Shown here piece after piece: positions 42,834-53,239 of a stretch of 64,000 nt of DNA. The stretch is from Sphingopyxis sp. 2PD. GTDB lineage: Bacteria > Pseudomonadota > Alphaproteobacteria > Sphingomonadales > Sphingomonadaceae. The DNA lies in contig NZ_SCMU01000005.1 in the NCBI RefSeq assembly GCF_005503695.1, positions 1 through 64,000 on the forward strand, written 5' to 3'. The translations under genes and the position numbers were made by a program. The notes under the pieces were generated by a model. That model saw only the letters and a program-made list of their open reading frames with translations, made no database searches and was not told where the DNA came from. Positions within the stretch are counted from its first letter, which is position 1. Each line of letters starts with the position of its first letter.

Positions 42834-44226
42834 GCTGATCGTCCTGCTCGCGGCAACGACACTCGCCGGCTGCGTCAATATGGCGCCGCCGCACGAGCGC
42901 CCGGCGCTGCCGACCGCGCCCGATTATCCGGAGGCCTTTGTGGGCGATGTCACGCTGGGCCAGCGCGCCACCGACGTCGCGTGGCAGGATTTCTTCGCCG
43001 ACCCCCAGCTCGAAGTGCTGATCGCACAGGCGATCGAACGCAACCGCGACCTTGCAGTGGCGGTGGCGCAGATCGAGGAAGCGCGCGGACTCTATCGCAT
43101 CCAGGACGCCGACCGCCTGCCAACGGTGGGCGCCAGCGCCGATGCCGCCCGCACCCGCGGGCCGTCGCTGACCGGCGCCGGGACCGACACCACGAGCCGC
43201 TATTCGGTCGGGGTCGGGGTGACGTCGTTCGAGCTTGATTTCTGGGGGCGGGTCAAGAACCTGTCCGAAGCAGCGCGCAGCCAATATCTGGCGACCGAGC
43301 AAGCGGAGCGCGCGTTCCGGCTGGCGCTCGTGCGTGATGTGGCGTCGACCTATTTCGCCTCGCGCGGCGCCGAGGAGCAGATCGCGCTCGCCGAAGCGAC
43401 GGTGACCAGCCGCAAGGAAGGGCTTCGCATTGCGAAGCGGCGCCTCGACGCAGGGGTGACCTCGGCGCTCGATTATCGCCAGTCGGAAACGCTGCTGACG
43501 CAAGCCGAGACGCAGCTCGCCAGCCTGAAGCTGGGCAAGGCGCAGGCCGACAATTTCTTGGCCGTGTTGACCGGCGGACCGGTGTCCGGTCCCCTGCCCG
43601 CGCCATTGCCGCTCGTCGCGCAGGCGCAGTCGCCGGTGCTGACCGCGGGTCTGCCGTCGGACCTGCTCGTCGCGCGGCCCGACATATTGGCGGCAGAGGA
43701 ACGGCTGCGCGCTGCGCGCGCCAATGTCGGCGCGGCGCGGGCGGCGTTTTTCCCTTCGATCTCGCTGACCGGCAACCTCGGCTTTGCGTCGGGCTCGCTC
43801 GACAATCTGTTCAGCAACGATGGTTTCGGGTGGAGCTTTGGCCCGACGATCAGACTGCCGATTTTCGATTTCGGGCGCAACAAGGGCAATCTGACCGTCG
43901 CCGAAGCGCGCGAGAATATCGCGGTCGCCACCTATGAGCGCACCGTGCAGGGCGCGTTCCGCGAAGTCGCCGACGCGCTCGCCGGGCGCCGCTTCCTCGC
44001 CGAGCAGGTCGAGGCGCAGGAACGCGGCACGCTGGCGCAGCGGCGCATCGCCGATCTGGCGCGCAAGCGGTACCGCGAAGGCGTGTCGACCTACCTCGAA
44101 GTGCTCGACGCCGAACGCAATCTGTTCGCCGCCGAACAGGCGCTGGTGGAAATCCGCCGCGCGCAGGTCGATAATCTGGTGACGCTCTATGTGGCGCTCG
44201 GCGGCGGGTTGGTCGAGCGGCGGTAA
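42826..44226 (+). CDS. Outer-membrane efflux channel (NodT/OprM type lipoprotein)
   Basis: A 466-residue TolC-family lipoprotein. The lipobox L-A-G-C is near residue 16. Two repeated long helical parts are seen (about 60-250 and 270-455), with W-Q-D-F-F-A-D-P-Q-L near 50 and R-P-D-I-L-A-A-E-E-R-L near 285, the NodT family signature. It forms the outer-membrane exit duct for the pump. The start ATG lies within the end of the pump gene (ATGCGTAA). Confidence 0.95.
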   Translation: MRKLIVLLAATTLAGCVNMAPPHERPALPTAPDYPEAFVGDVTLGQRATDVAWQDFFADPQLEVLIAQAIERNRDLAVAVAQIEEARGLYRIQDADRLPTVGASADAARTRGPSLTGAGTDTTSRYSVGVGVTSFELDFWGRVKNLSEAARSQYLATEQAERAFRLALVRDVASTYFASRGAEEQIALAEATVTSRKEGLRIAKRRLDAGVTSALDYRQSETLLTQAETQLASLKLGKAQADNFLAVLTGGPVSGPLPAPLPLVAQAQSPVLTAGLPSDLLVARPDILAAEERLRAARANVGAARAAFFPSISLTGNLGFASGSLDNLFSNDGFGWSFGPTIRLPIFDFGRNKGNLTVAEARENIAVATYERTVQGAFREVADALAGRRFLAEQVEAQERGTLAQRRIADLARKRYREGVSTYLEVLDAERNLFAAEQALVEIRRAQVDNLVTLYVALGGGLVERR

Positions 44227-44277
44227 AGGACCAGACCGATTTCGGATAGTGCCAGCCCTGCCCTGCTGAAGGACATA

Positions 44278-45351
44278 TTGGGTCCGCAAGCCTTGGTGAC
44301 GATCGCCGATGCCGGCACCGCTGCTTCGCCGCGCTTTGACCGGGAGGTGTTCGTTGCGGCTGCCAGCGACGGCCTCCAGGCACTGTCGATCATGGAACGA
44401 GTGCGCCATATCGCCGATGCGCTGCGTCCGGCCCTGCCCACCGACTATGAGGCGGCGCTGGGTGTCATCGGAGCGATGGCGCCGCGGCTGACCCATGGGT
44501 TTCAGGCGGTCGCGGTGACCGAATATGTCGCGCGATACGGCCTCGACGATTTTGATCGCTCGATGGATGCGCTCGCGGCGCTGACGCGCTTCGGCACCGC
44601 CGAATTCGCGATCCGGCCGTTTCTGGCGCTCGACGCCGACCGGGCGCTCGCGACGATGGCGGGGTGGACCAGCAGCGACGACGAGCATGTCCGCCGCCTC
44701 GCGAGTGAAGGCGCGCGTCCGCGACTCCCCTGGGCCGCGCGCGTTTCCGCGCTCAAGGCCGATCCGACCCGCGCGGCGCCAATTCTGGAGGCGCTGAAGG
44801 CCGATTCCGCCATCTATGTGCGCAAATCGGTCGCCAATCATCTGAACGACATCGCCAAGGACCGGCCCGACTGGCTGCTCGACCGGCTGGCGGACTGGTC
44901 TCAGGTCGATCCGCACACGGCGTGGATCATCCGCCACGCGCTGCGCACCCTGATCAAGCAGGGCGAGCCGCGCGCGTTGGCGCTGATTGGTGTCGGCCAT
45001 GGTGCCGCGGTGACGGTGCGCAATTTCGTCGTCGAGCCAGCCGTGGTACGGCTCGGCGAGCGGATCGCGATCGTCGCCGACATCGCGTCCACCGATGCCG
45101 AAACCCAGCCGCTGGTGGTCGATTATCGCATCCATTATGCGCGCGCGGGCGACAAGACGGCGGCGAAAGTATTCAAATGGAAAAGCTTCGACCTTGCGGC
45201 GGGCGGCACAGCTTCGCTGCGCATCAGCCAGGTCATCCGCGATTTTAGCACCCGGCGCCATCATCCAGGGCGGCATGCGATCGAATTGATCGTCAATGGG
45301 GAGACGATGGGGGAAAGCGGGTTCGAGTTGTTGGCGGACGGTGCCCAATAA
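44278..45351 (+). CDS. DNA alkylation repair protein (AlkD-like HEAT repeats)
   Basis: A protein of at least 357 residues built of HEAT-like helical repeats. Characteristic parts are A-I-R-P-F-L-A-L-D, H-V-R-R-L-A-S-E-G-A-R-P-R-L-P-W-A, Y-V-R-K-S-V-A-N-H-L-N-D-I-A-K and W-I-I-R-H-A-L-R-T-L-I-K-Q-G. The family removes alkylated bases by binding distorted DNA; whether this member is active is not known. The first usual start is TTG at 44278, closely preceded by AAGGA. In-frame coding that looks conserved (S-A-S-P-A-L-L-K-D-I-L-G) continues upstream to an ATT at 44239, which has AAAGGA 8 bp before it. It lies directly after the efflux operon. Confidence 0.88.
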   Translation: MGPQALVTIADAGTAASPRFDREVFVAAASDGLQALSIMERVRHIADALRPALPTDYEAALGVIGAMAPRLTHGFQAVAVTEYVARYGLDDFDRSMDALAALTRFGTAEFAIRPFLALDADRALATMAGWTSSDDEHVRRLASEGARPRLPWAARVSALKADPTRAAPILEALKADSAIYVRKSVANHLNDIAKDRPDWLLDRLADWSQVDPHTAWIIRHALRTLIKQGEPRALALIGVGHGAAVTVRNFVVEPAVVRLGERIAIVADIASTDAETQPLVVDYRIHYARAGDKTAAKVFKWKSFDLAAGGTASLRISQVIRDFSTRRHHPGRHAIELIVNGETMGESGFELLADGAQ

Positions 45352-45368
45352 ACCCGGCTGATTTCGAA

Positions 45369-45435
45369 CCGTAGCCCTGAGCTTGTCGAAGGGCGCTTAT
45401 CCGAAAAGCGCCCTTCGACAAGCTCAGGGCTACGG
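45369..45435. repeat. Long perfect palindrome, CTTCGACAAGCTCAGGGCTA family
   Basis: Two perfect 30-bp arms (45369-45398 and 45406-45435) surround a 7-nt loop. It lies between two convergent genes and could act as a bidirectional terminator. Relative of 37665-37725. Confidence 0.85.
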
Positions 45436-45473
45436 AGACGGCGACATCGATGAGATTTGGCTTCCGCCGCCCC

Positions 45474-47507
45474 TTACGGCGGCGGCGGGACAGGCTCCGC
45501 AGGCGTCTCTTTCGGCAGCGGCAACCGCAGGTCGATCCGGCTGCCGTTGATTTCGGTCGAGATCACCGCGTCGCCGCTTTCGATGCCGACGCTGGTATTT
45601 TCGCCCACCGGAATGGCGCCGACGTCGGGAATATCCTGCGGCTCGACCGGCCCGCGCGGGTTCGTCTCGCGCCGCGGCGCCGCTTTCTGCCCCGACGCCT
45701 GCATCATGAAGTCGCGCCAGATTCGTGCCGGGAGGCCGCCGCCCGAAATGCCGCGCAGCGGGCTGTTATCATCGTTGCCGATCCACACCCCGACCACCAG
45801 CCCGTTGGCATAGCCCACAAACAGCGCGTCGCGATTGTCCTGGCTCGTTCCGGTCTTACCGAAATTGGCCTGCGGCAGTCGCGCGGCGCGGCCGGTGCCG
45901 CGATTGACCGCGGCGCGCAACATCTGTTCGATGTCGTCATGCACCCCCGACCCAAAGCGGCTGGGTCCCGAGATCAGATTTTCGAACCACCCCTTTTCCT
46001 CGCCCTTGAACGCGTGCGGAACGACCGGATAGCTGTTCGCGGCAACCGCGGCATAAGCGGCGGTGAGTTCGAGCAGGGTCATGCTCGAAGTGCCGAGCGC
46101 GAGGCTGGGGTCGCCCTTGGTCATCGGCGCGGTGACGCCCAGGTCGCGCGCCATGCCGATCACCTTGTCGTCGCCGACCTCGCGCAGCAGGCGGACCGCG
46201 GCGACATTGCTCGACGTCGCAAAGGCGTCCTCGAGGCTGATTTCCTTTGAGTATGTGCCGCCCGAATTTTTCGGCTGATACGCGCCCGTCACGATCGCCT
46301 CGTTGCTGATCATGTCGTCGGGGTCCCAACCGTCCTTCAGCGCGGCGAGATAGACGAACAGCTTGAAGGTCGAGCCCGGCTGGCGCTTCGCCTGCGTCGC
46401 GCGATTGAAGGGCGACGCCGAATAGTCCTTGCCGCCGATCATCGCCACGACTTCGCCGTTCGGGCGCATCGCGACGAGCGCGACCTGCGCTTGGCCCAGC
46501 CCCGCCCGACCGGTAACGCGGCGCGCGATCGACTGGAGCCGCGCGTCGAGCGTCGTCGTGATCGTCTGGCGCGAATAGCCGACGTCGCTCAATTTGCGCG
46601 CCTCGGGCAGCGCCCAGTCGGCAAAATAGGTCCCGGTCGGCAGCGTGTTGCGGGTGCGCACGTCGATGCGCGGGGTGCGGATCGCCCTGGCTTCGGCGGC
46701 GGTCATGGTGCCGGTGTCGACCATCGCGTTCAGCACCAGCTTCATGCGCTTTTCAGCCAGGTCGGGGTTCTTGGTCGGCGCAAGCCGCGACGGCGCCTGC
46801 ACCAGCCCCGCCAGCATCGCCGCCTGCGCCGGGGTCAGTTTTTCGGGCTGGCGATAGAAATAATGCAGCGACGCGGCGCGCAGGCCATAGGTATTGTCGC
46901 CGAAATAGGCGTTCGACAGATAGCGTTCGAGGATCTCGTCCTTGGTCAGCCACGCTTCGAGCCAGAAGGCGATCAGCGCCTCGCGCGCCTTGCGGCCGAG
47001 GGTGCGTTTCGGGGTCAGGAAGGTGAATTTCGCCAGCTGCTGGGTGATCGTGCTGCCGCCCTGCGTCCGCCCGCCGGTGAGATTGCTCCACACCGCGCGC
47101 GCGATGCTGCGCGGATCGACCCCCCAATGACTGTAAAAGCGACGGTCCTCGATCGCGAGGAAGGCGCCGGTGACGTGTTTCGGCAGGTCGGCGGCCTTCA
47201 CCGGCGCATCGACGATCGCGCCCGACCGCGCGATCGGGGTGCCGTCCGACGCGAGCAGGGTAACCTGCGGCGGGGCGATCGGTTCGAGCGATTTTGACAG
47301 GGGGGCGGTGAGCGCCAGCCAGCCGACGAGCAGGATGAAGAGGATGCAGAAGACCGCAAAGCCGCGTGAGATCCGCCGCCACCATTTGCGCCGCCGCGTC
47401 TCTGGCACGGCCACGGGCGGCGCGTCGAATACCGGCGTATCGGGCGCAGGAAAAGACGGCGCGACGGGCACCGGATCGGGGGTCTTGGATTTAAGGAACC
47501 AGATCAT
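45474..47507 (-). CDS. Class A penicillin-binding protein (PBP1-type)
   Basis: A 677-residue bifunctional peptidoglycan synthase. A Pro-rich cytoplasmic N-terminus precedes one membrane segment (about 48-68). The GT51 transglycosylase domain (about 90-260) has catalytic-type E120 in A-I-E-D-R-R-F-Y and G-G-S-T-I-T-Q-Q. The transpeptidase domain (about 320-600) has S379 in P-G-S-T-F-K, the S-S-N motif near 435 and K551-T-G-T. The C-terminus is a low-complexity Pro tail. It polymerises and crosslinks wall glycan at the inner membrane. It is a single gene, convergent with the AlkD-like gene. Confidence 0.95.
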   Translation of the reverse strand: MIWFLKSKTPDPVPVAPSFPAPDTPVFDAPPVAVPETRRRKWWRRISRGFAVFCILFILLVGWLALTAPLSKSLEPIAPPQVTLLASDGTPIARSGAIVDAPVKAADLPKHVTGAFLAIEDRRFYSHWGVDPRSIARAVWSNLTGGRTQGGSTITQQLAKFTFLTPKRTLGRKAREALIAFWLEAWLTKDEILERYLSNAYFGDNTYGLRAASLHYFYRQPEKLTPAQAAMLAGLVQAPSRLAPTKNPDLAEKRMKLVLNAMVDTGTMTAAEARAIRTPRIDVRTRNTLPTGTYFADWALPEARKLSDVGYSRQTITTTLDARLQSIARRVTGRAGLGQAQVALVAMRPNGEVVAMIGGKDYSASPFNRATQAKRQPGSTFKLFVYLAALKDGWDPDDMISNEAIVTGAYQPKNSGGTYSKEISLEDAFATSSNVAAVRLLREVGDDKVIGMARDLGVTAPMTKGDPSLALGTSSMTLLELTAAYAAVAANSYPVVPHAFKGEEKGWFENLISGPSRFGSGVHDDIEQMLRAAVNRGTGRAARLPQANFGKTGTSQDNRDALFVGYANGLVVGVWIGNDDNSPLRGISGGGLPARIWRDFMMQASGQKAAPRRETNPRGPVEPQDIPDVGAIPVGENTSVGIESGDAVISTEINGSRIDLRLPLPKETPAEPVPPPP

Positions 47508-47606
47508 GCTCGATTACCGTATTAATATCGCAATACAGCATAAGCAAATACCTTGTGCGGCGGCCCGCGGAAGCGCGGTGCGAGATGTGCCGGTGGCATG
47601 CAAATT

Positions 47607-48311
47607 TCAGCCGGGATCACGCTTACCCGCCCCGGCCTGAAATTCGGCCACCAGGTCGAAACGGTCGCCGCGGAAAAGCTGGCGGACATGGGTAACCGGA
47701 CGGTCGCCGCGCCAGGTATCGCGTTCGAGCTCGAGGCAGGCGGCGCCGCTGCCGGTCGCCAGCGCCGCGGCTTCGGCGCGGGTGGCGGCGACGGCGCGCA
47801 CGACATGCCGCGCCGAGGTCCAGGGAATATGCGCGAGCAGCCAGGTTCCGGGCGCCTCGGCGGCGAAGTTCGCTTCGGCTGCGGCGGGGACTTCGGCGAG
47901 TTCGATCGTGCGATTCTCGAGCGCAAAGGGTTCGTCGGCGGCAAAGTGAATGCCGTCGATCTGGAGCGTGTCGGCGCCGCCTGCATTTTTGCGGCGCAGG
48001 ATCGCGCGCGCTTCCCAGCGATAGGATTCACCGCGCGCGGCGATCAGCTCGGCAAGGTCGGGTACGGTCATCACCGCCGAATGCACCGGCGGATGCGCGA
48101 CGAACGACCCGGCCTTGCGGCGCCGTTCGACCAGTCCCGCCGCGACGAGTTCGGCCAGCGCCTTGCTGACCGTTGCGCGCGCACAGCCGTAGCGTGCCGC
48201 GAGCTCCTGTTCGATCGGGATGCGCGTGCCGGGTTTCCATTCGCCCGAGTGGATGCGGCCCTCAATATCCTCGCGGATCCGGCGCGCGGGGTTCGGCGCC
48301 GCGCGCGTCAC
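47607..48311 (-). CDS. hutC: Histidine-utilisation repressor HutC (GntR family)
   Basis: A 234-residue GntR-type regulator. The winged helix (about 8-75) includes G-T-R-I-P-I-E-Q-E-L-A-A-R-Y-G and R-A-T-V-S-K-A-L-A-E-L. The UTRA effector domain (about 90-225) binds urocanate in known HutC proteins. The start is GTG overlapping the hutF stop as GTGA, so it is the second gene of a hutFC unit. Its operator is very probably the 18-bp palindrome in the hutF-hutI interval. Confidence 0.93.
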   Translation of the reverse strand: MTRAAPNPARRIREDIEGRIHSGEWKPGTRIPIEQELAARYGCARATVSKALAELVAAGLVERRRKAGSFVAHPPVHSAVMTVPDLAELIAARGESYRWEARAILRRKNAGGADTLQIDGIHFAADEPFALENRTIELAEVPAAAEANFAAEAPGTWLLAHIPWTSARHVVRAVAATRAEAAALATGSGAACLELERDTWRGDRPVTHVRQLFRGDRFDLVAEFQAGAGKRDPG

Positions 48312-49657
48312 GCGACGATCCGCGCGACGCTTTTGCGATAAGCGGCGGCGATGGCGGCGCGATCGACATGGCGCCCCTGCACGACGCGCTTCACCCCGGC
48401 GCGCCAGACGCAGTCGATCGTCCCTGCCCCGCCCGCAAAAATCCAGCGATCGAGCAGCGTCGCATCGTCGGTCCCTGCAAAGCTCGGGTGACCGAGGTCG
48501 AGCGAGACGATGTCGGCGGGCTGGCCGACCGCGAAGCCCGCTTCGACCCCCAGCCCCTGTGCGCCACCGGCGAGCGCCCGGGCGTAGAGGTTGGCGCCGA
48601 CGAAGGGCGCAGTCTCGCCCGCCAGCAGGGCGCGCGCACGATGCGCAAGCCGCTGCGAATATTCGAGCGCGCGCAGCTCGCCCGCGGCATCGATCAGGAT
48701 ATTGCTGTCGGTGCCGACCCCGAACGCGCCGCCCGCCGCGAGATAGTCGATCGCGGGGAAGATACCGTCGCCAAGGTTCGCCTCGGTAATCGGACAAAGC
48801 CCGGCGACCGCCCCCGCGGCGGCGAGCCGCGGCGCCTCGCGCGCATCGACATGCGTCGAATGGATGAGGCACCAGCGTTCGTTGACCCCGGCATTGTCGA
48901 GCAGCCATTCGACCGGCCGCGCACCACTCCACGCGACGCAATCCTCGACCTCTTTCACCTGTTCGGCGGCGTGGATATGGACCGGGCCGGTAGGCGACAT
49001 GGCGAGGAGCGCCGCCAACTCGTCGGGTCCGACGGCGCGCAGCGAGTGCGGTGCAATGCCGATATTGGCGTCGCCGGCCAGCTTGGCGCGCGCGCCGTCG
49101 AGCAGCCGTGCGAAACCGTCGATGTCGCAGAGAAAGCGGCGCTGGCCGGGGCTTGGTGCTGCCCCGCCGAAATTGCCGTGCGCGTAGAATACCGGGAGCA
49201 GGGTCAGGCCGATCCCGGTCGCCGCGCTGGCCTCAACGATCGCGCCCGCCATTTGAGCGGGGTCGGCGTAGGTCGCGCCCGCCGGATCATGGTGCAGATA
49301 GTGGAATTCGCCGACGCGGGTGAACCCGCCCTCGAGCATTTCGGCATAGGCCTGCGCGGTGATCGCCGCGACATCCTCGGGCGTCAGCCGGTCGAGGAAG
49401 CGGTACATGATCTCGCGCCAGCTCCAGAAATTATCGTCGGGGCGGCTGCGGCGCTCCGAAAGCCCCGCCATGCCGCGCTGGAACCCATGACTGTGGACAT
49501 TGCACAAACCGGGCAGCGCCGCGGCGTGGCGTTCGTCGCCGGGCGCCGCCGCGATACCCGCTTCAACCGCGGAAATCCGACCAGCTTCGATCGTCAGGCG
49601 CACATCACGCTGCCAGCCATTGTCGATCCACGCGCGCTGAAACCAATAAGCCATCAT
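48308..49657 (-). CDS. hutF: Formimidoylglutamate deiminase HutF
   Basis: A 449-residue amidohydrolase-superfamily enzyme that converts N-formimidoyl-glutamate to N-formyl-glutamate and ammonia. The metal motif N-V-H-S-H is near residues 53-57. Further ligands are expected in H-I-H-A-A-E-Q, L-I-H-S-T-H and the late Asp in [15 protein letters not shown] follows the first motif, as in known HutF. The start at ATG 49657 is supported by AAGG on the minus strand; the frame can also open at TTG 49663. It is divergent from hutI. Confidence 0.95.
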   Translation of the reverse strand: MMAYWFQRAWIDNGWQRDVRLTIEAGRISAVEAGIAAAPGDERHAAALPGLCNVHSHGFQRGMAGLSERRSRPDDNFWSWREIMYRFLDRLTPEDVAAITAQAYAEMLEGGFTRVGEFHYLHHDPAGATYADPAQMAGAIVEASAATGIGLTLLPVFYAHGNFGGAAPSPGQRRFLCDIDGFARLLDGARAKLAGDANIGIAPHSLRAVGPDELAALLAMSPTGPVHIHAAEQVKEVEDCVAWSGARPVEWLLDNAGVNERWCLIHSTHVDAREAPRLAAAGAVAGLCPITEANLGDGIFPAIDYLAAGGAFGVGTDSNILIDAAGELRALEYSQRLAHRARALLAGETAPFVGANLYARALAGGAQGLGVEAGFAVGQPADIVSLDLGHPSFAGTDDATLLDRWIFAGGAGTIDCVWRAGVKRVVQGRHVDRAAIAAAYRKSVARIVA

Positions 49658-49670
49658 CGTCAACCTTCAT

Positions 49671-49688
49671 ATTATGTCTAGACATAAT
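49671..49688. promoter_or_regulatory. HutC operator, perfect 18-bp palindrome
   Basis: ATTATGTCTAGACATAAT lies between the divergent hutF and hutI genes, 13 bp from the hutF start and 25 bp from the hutI start. Its TGTCTAGACA core resembles the TGTATAGACA-type core reported for HutC sites, so one site can control both transcripts. Confidence 0.85.
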
Positions 49689-49713
49689 GACCCATTCGGG
49701 AGATGTTGTCCAG

Positions 49714-50898
49714 ATGAAGCATAGCTGGACCAACGCGCGACTCGCGACGATGACCGATGACGGGCTGGGGCTGATCGACGATGGCGTCGTCACGGCCGAG
49801 GACGGGCGCATCGTCTATGCCGGACCCGCCGACGGCGCGCCGGGCAAGGCGGCGGACAGCACCGATTGCGGCGGCCGGTTGATCACCCCCGGGCTGATCG
49901 ATTGCCACACGCACCTCGTCCACGGCGGCAATCGCGCGAACGAATGGGCGATGCGGCTCGACGGCGCGAGCTACGAGGACATTGCCCGCGCTGGCGGCGG
50001 GATCGTGTCGACGATGCGCGCGACGCGCGACGCGAGCGAGGCCGAGCTCGTCGAAAGCGCGCTGCCGCGCCTCGACGCGCTGCTCGCCGAAGGCGTCACG
50101 ACGATCGAGATCAAGTCGGGCTATGGCCTGTCGACGGAAGACGAGATCAAGATGCTGCGCGCGGCGCGCGCGCTCGGCGAGCAGCGGCGGGTCCGCGTCG
50201 CGCCGACCTTTCTGGGCGCCCATGCGCTACCCCCCGAATATAAGGGCGACAGCGACGCCTATATCGACCTTGTCGTCGATGCGATGATCCCGGCCGCGGC
50301 GCCGCTCGCGACCGCAGTCGACGCTTTTTGCGAAGGCATCGGCTTCTCGCCCGCGCAGTGCGAGCGCGTGATTGAGGTGGCGAAAGCGCATGGCCTCGCG
50401 GTGAAGCTCCACGCCGAGCAATTGTCGGCGCTGCACGGCAGTGCGCTTGCGGCAAGGCATGGGGCGCTATCGGCCGATCATCTGGAACATGCGACCGACG
50501 ACGACGTCCGCGCGATGGCGGCGGCGGGGACAGTCGCGGTGCTGCTGCCCGGCGCCTATTATTTCATGCGCGAGACGAAATTGCCGCCGATCGCCGCGAT
50601 GCGCCGCCACGGCACGCGAATTGCGCTGGCGACCGATTGCAACCCCGGCACCTCGCCGGTGACCTCGCTGCTGCTCATGCTCAACATGGGCGCGACGCTG
50701 TTCGGGCTGACCGTTGTTGAGGCTTTGCGCGGGGTGACGGTGAACGCTGCCGCGGCGCTGGGTCTTGGCGCCGAGATCGGCACGCTCGAACCCGGCAAGG
50801 CCTGCGACCTCGCGATCTGGGACGTCAGCGACCCCGCCGAGCTGGTCTATCGCATCGGTTTCAACCCGCTTTACCAACGCATCAAGGACGGCCAATGA
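49714..50898 (+). CDS. hutI: Imidazolonepropionase HutI
   Basis: A 394-residue zinc or iron amidohydrolase that opens imidazolone propionate to N-formimidoyl-glutamate, the third step of histidine breakdown. The metal motif D-C-H-T-H is at 63-67 within [16 protein letters not shown]. Later ligands are expected in K-L-H-A-E-Q and A-T-D-C-N-P-G. The start at 49714 was taken because GGGAG lies 11 bp before it; an ATG at 49687 inside the operator has no ribosome site. It overlaps hutH by 4 bp. Confidence 0.96.
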   Translation: MKHSWTNARLATMTDDGLGLIDDGVVTAEDGRIVYAGPADGAPGKAADSTDCGGRLITPGLIDCHTHLVHGGNRANEWAMRLDGASYEDIARAGGGIVSTMRATRDASEAELVESALPRLDALLAEGVTTIEIKSGYGLSTEDEIKMLRAARALGEQRRVRVAPTFLGAHALPPEYKGDSDAYIDLVVDAMIPAAAPLATAVDAFCEGIGFSPAQCERVIEVAKAHGLAVKLHAEQLSALHGSALAARHGALSADHLEHATDDDVRAMAAAGTVAVLLPGAYYFMRETKLPPIAAMRRHGTRIALATDCNPGTSPVTSLLLMLNMGATLFGLTVVEALRGVTVNAAAALGLGAEIGTLEPGKACDLAIWDVSDPAELVYRIGFNPLYQRIKDGQ

Positions 50899-52436
50899 CA
50901 TTTGTGACGATCACCCCCGGCGCAATGACGCTGACCGACTGGCGCGCCATTTATGATGGCGCGGGCGCGGCGCTCGATGCCGCGGCATGGGGTGCGATCG
51001 ACGCAAGCGCCGCCGCGGTGGCGCGGATCGTTGCTAAGGGCGCCCCCGTCTATGGCATCAACACCGGTTTCGGAAAGCTGGCCAGCGTACGCATCGCGAG
51101 CGATGATCTGGCGACGCTCCAGCGCAATATCCTGCTCAGCCACGCGGCGGGGACCGGCGCGCCCTCGCCCACCCCCGTCGTCCGCCTGATGATGGCGCTC
51201 AAGCTCGCGAGCTTTGGCGTCGGTGCCTCGGGGGTGCGGCGCGAAACGGTGGCGATGCTCGAGGCGATGCTAGACCGGGGCTTGATCCCCGTCGTCCCGT
51301 CGCAGGGATCGGTCGGCGCGAGCGGCGACCTTGCGCCGCTGTCGCACATGGCCGCGGCGATGATCGGGGTCGGCGACATCGAGTTTGGCGGCGAAACGAA
51401 GCCCGCCGCCGAGGCGCTGGCACAGGCGGGCCTGGCGCCGCTCGAACTCGGCCCGAAGGAAGGGCTGGCGCTGCTTAACGGCACGCAATTTTCCACCGCC
51501 AACGCACTCGCGGGGCTGTTCCGCGCCGAAACGGTGTTCCGCTCGGCGCTGATCACTGGCGCGCTCTCGACCGAAGCCGCCAAAGGCTCCGACGCGCCGT
51601 TCGACCCGCGCATCCACGCGCTGCGCGGCCATGCCGGGCAGCGAGAGGTGGGCGACGCGCTGCGCGGATTGATGGCGGGATCGGCGATCCGCGCCTCGCA
51701 CGCGGTCGACGATCCGCGCGTGCAGGATCCCTACTGCCTTCGCTGCCAGCCGCAGGTGATGGGCGCGGTGCTCGATCTGCTCCGCCAAGCCGCGACAACG
51801 CTCGGCGTCGAAGCCAATGGCGTCTCCGACAATCCGCTGATCTTCGCCGACGCTGGTCCGTTTGGGGACGAAGCCCTGTCGGGCGGCAATTTCCACGCCG
51901 AACCCGTGGCATTCGCCGCCGACATGATCGCCATGGCGCTGTGCGAGATCGGCTCCATCTCCGAGCGCCGCATCGCGATGCTCGTGGATCCGGCCTTGTC
52001 GGGCCTCCCCGCCTTCCTCACCCCGCGCCCCGGCCTCAACTCGGGCTTCATGATCCCGCAGGTGACCGCCGCCGCACTCGTCAGCGAGAACAAGCAGCGC
52101 GCCTATCCCGCCAGCGTGGACTCGATCCCGACGAGCGCCAATCAGGAGGATCATGTGTCGATGGCCGCGCACGGCGCGCGCCGTCTCCTTGAGATGGCCG
52201 ACAATGTCAGCGCGGTGCTGGGGATCGAGCTGCTCGCGGCGTGTCAGGGCGTCGATTTCCACGCGCCGCTCGTATCGAGCGACGCGCTGGAAGCGGCGCG
52301 CCGGCATCTCCGCGCCGCGGTTCCGACGCTCGAGGACGACCGCCATTTCTATCCCGATATGGAAGCGGCGACCGCACTGATCCGCGACGGCAGCCTAGTC
52401 GCCGCGGTTCCTGCCGACCTGCCGGGTCTCGGCTGA
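50895..52436 (+). CDS. hutH: Histidine ammonia-lyase HutH
   Basis: A 513-residue lyase that removes ammonia from histidine to give urocanate. The Ala-Ser-Gly triad (residues 142-144, in [11 protein letters not shown]) forms the MIO electrophile. Other landmarks are Y-G-I-N-T-G-F-G-K near 53-61 and Q-D-x-Y-like [12 protein letters not shown] near 275. It starts inside the hutI stop (ATGA), and its stop shares bases with the hutG start (TGATG). Confidence 0.98.
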   Translation: MTFVTITPGAMTLTDWRAIYDGAGAALDAAAWGAIDASAAAVARIVAKGAPVYGINTGFGKLASVRIASDDLATLQRNILLSHAAGTGAPSPTPVVRLMMALKLASFGVGASGVRRETVAMLEAMLDRGLIPVVPSQGSVGASGDLAPLSHMAAAMIGVGDIEFGGETKPAAEALAQAGLAPLELGPKEGLALLNGTQFSTANALAGLFRAETVFRSALITGALSTEAAKGSDAPFDPRIHALRGHAGQREVGDALRGLMAGSAIRASHAVDDPRVQDPYCLRCQPQVMGAVLDLLRQAATTLGVEANGVSDNPLIFADAGPFGDEALSGGNFHAEPVAFAADMIAMALCEIGSISERRIAMLVDPALSGLPAFLTPRPGLNSGFMIPQVTAAALVSENKQRAYPASVDSIPTSANQEDHVSMAAHGARRLLEMADNVSAVLGIELLAACQGVDFHAPLVSSDALEAARRHLRAAVPTLEDDRHFYPDMEAATALIRDGSLVAAVPADLPGLG

Positions 52437-53239
52437 TGGAGTGGCTGCGCGTCCATCGCGGCGACGCGCCGCTCGTCATCGCCTTCCCGCATGGCGGCAC
52501 CGACCTCGCGGGTCTGGACGCGCAATTCGTCTCGCCCTGGCGCGCGCAGATCGACACCGACTGGTGGATTGCGGACCTCTACGCCTTCGCCGCCGATTTG
52601 GGCGCGACATTGGTCGCGACCGATATTTCGCGCAGCGTGATCGACATGAACCGCGATCCGTCGGGTGCGTCGCTCTATCCCGGGCAGGCAACGACCGAAC
52701 TCTGCCCGACCACCACCTTCGACGGCGAGCCGCTCTATCGCTTCGACCAGCCCGACGAGGCATCGATCACCCAGCGGCTCAATCTCTATCACCGCCCCTA
52801 TCATGACGCGCTGAGCGAAGAACTGAGCCGGCTGAAAGCCGCGCACGGCCGCGTCGTGCTGTACGACGCCCATTCGATCCGCAGCCACGTCCCGCGCCTG
52901 TTCGACGGCGAGCTGCCGCAGTTCAACATCGGCACCAACGGCGGCACAACCTGCCATCCAAGGCTGGAAACGATTATCGCCAATATCTGCGGCGCGAGCG
53001 GGTACAGCCATGTCGTCAACGGCCGCTTCAAGGGCGGCTGGACGACCCGTCACTACGGCCAGCCTGAGGACGGCATTCACGCCATCCAGATGGAACTCGC
53101 CCAGCGCGGCTACATGGCGGAACCCGACCCAATCACCCACGCCAACTGGCCGTCCCCCATCGACCCCAACCCCGCGATCCGGCCCGTGCTGGAGCAAGTG
53201 ATCGCCGCGACCCTCGACTTTGCGAAAGGACAAGCATGA
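52436..53239 (+). CDS. hutG: N-formylglutamate deformylase HutG
   Basis: A 267-residue hydrolase that releases formate and glutamate from N-formyl-glutamate, the last step of the HutF/HutG route. Family signatures are I-A-F-P-H-G-G-T near 15-22, [10 protein letters not shown] near 139-148, and F-N-I-G-T-N-G-G-T near 162-170. This is the FGase type, not the arginase-like formiminoglutamase that is also called HutG. The ATG overlaps the hutH stop by one base. Confidence 0.95.
   Translation: MEWLRVHRGDAPLVIAFPHGGTDLAGLDAQFVSPWRAQIDTDWWIADLYAFAADLGATLVATDISRSVIDMNRDPSGASLYPGQATTELCPTTTFDGEPLYRFDQPDEASITQRLNLYHRPYHDALSEELSRLKAAHGRVVLYDAHSIRSHVPRLFDGELPQFNIGTNGGTTCHPRLETIIANICGASGYSHVVNGRFKGGWTTRHYGQPEDGIHAIQMELAQRGYMAEPDPITHANWPSPIDPNPAIRPVLEQVIAATLDFAKGQA

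Noticed and set aside
42730-45348. 872-codon minus-strand frame opposite the efflux channel and AlkD-like genes
   Set aside because: It is antisense to two recognisable proteins and shows no family features; composition-driven shadow.
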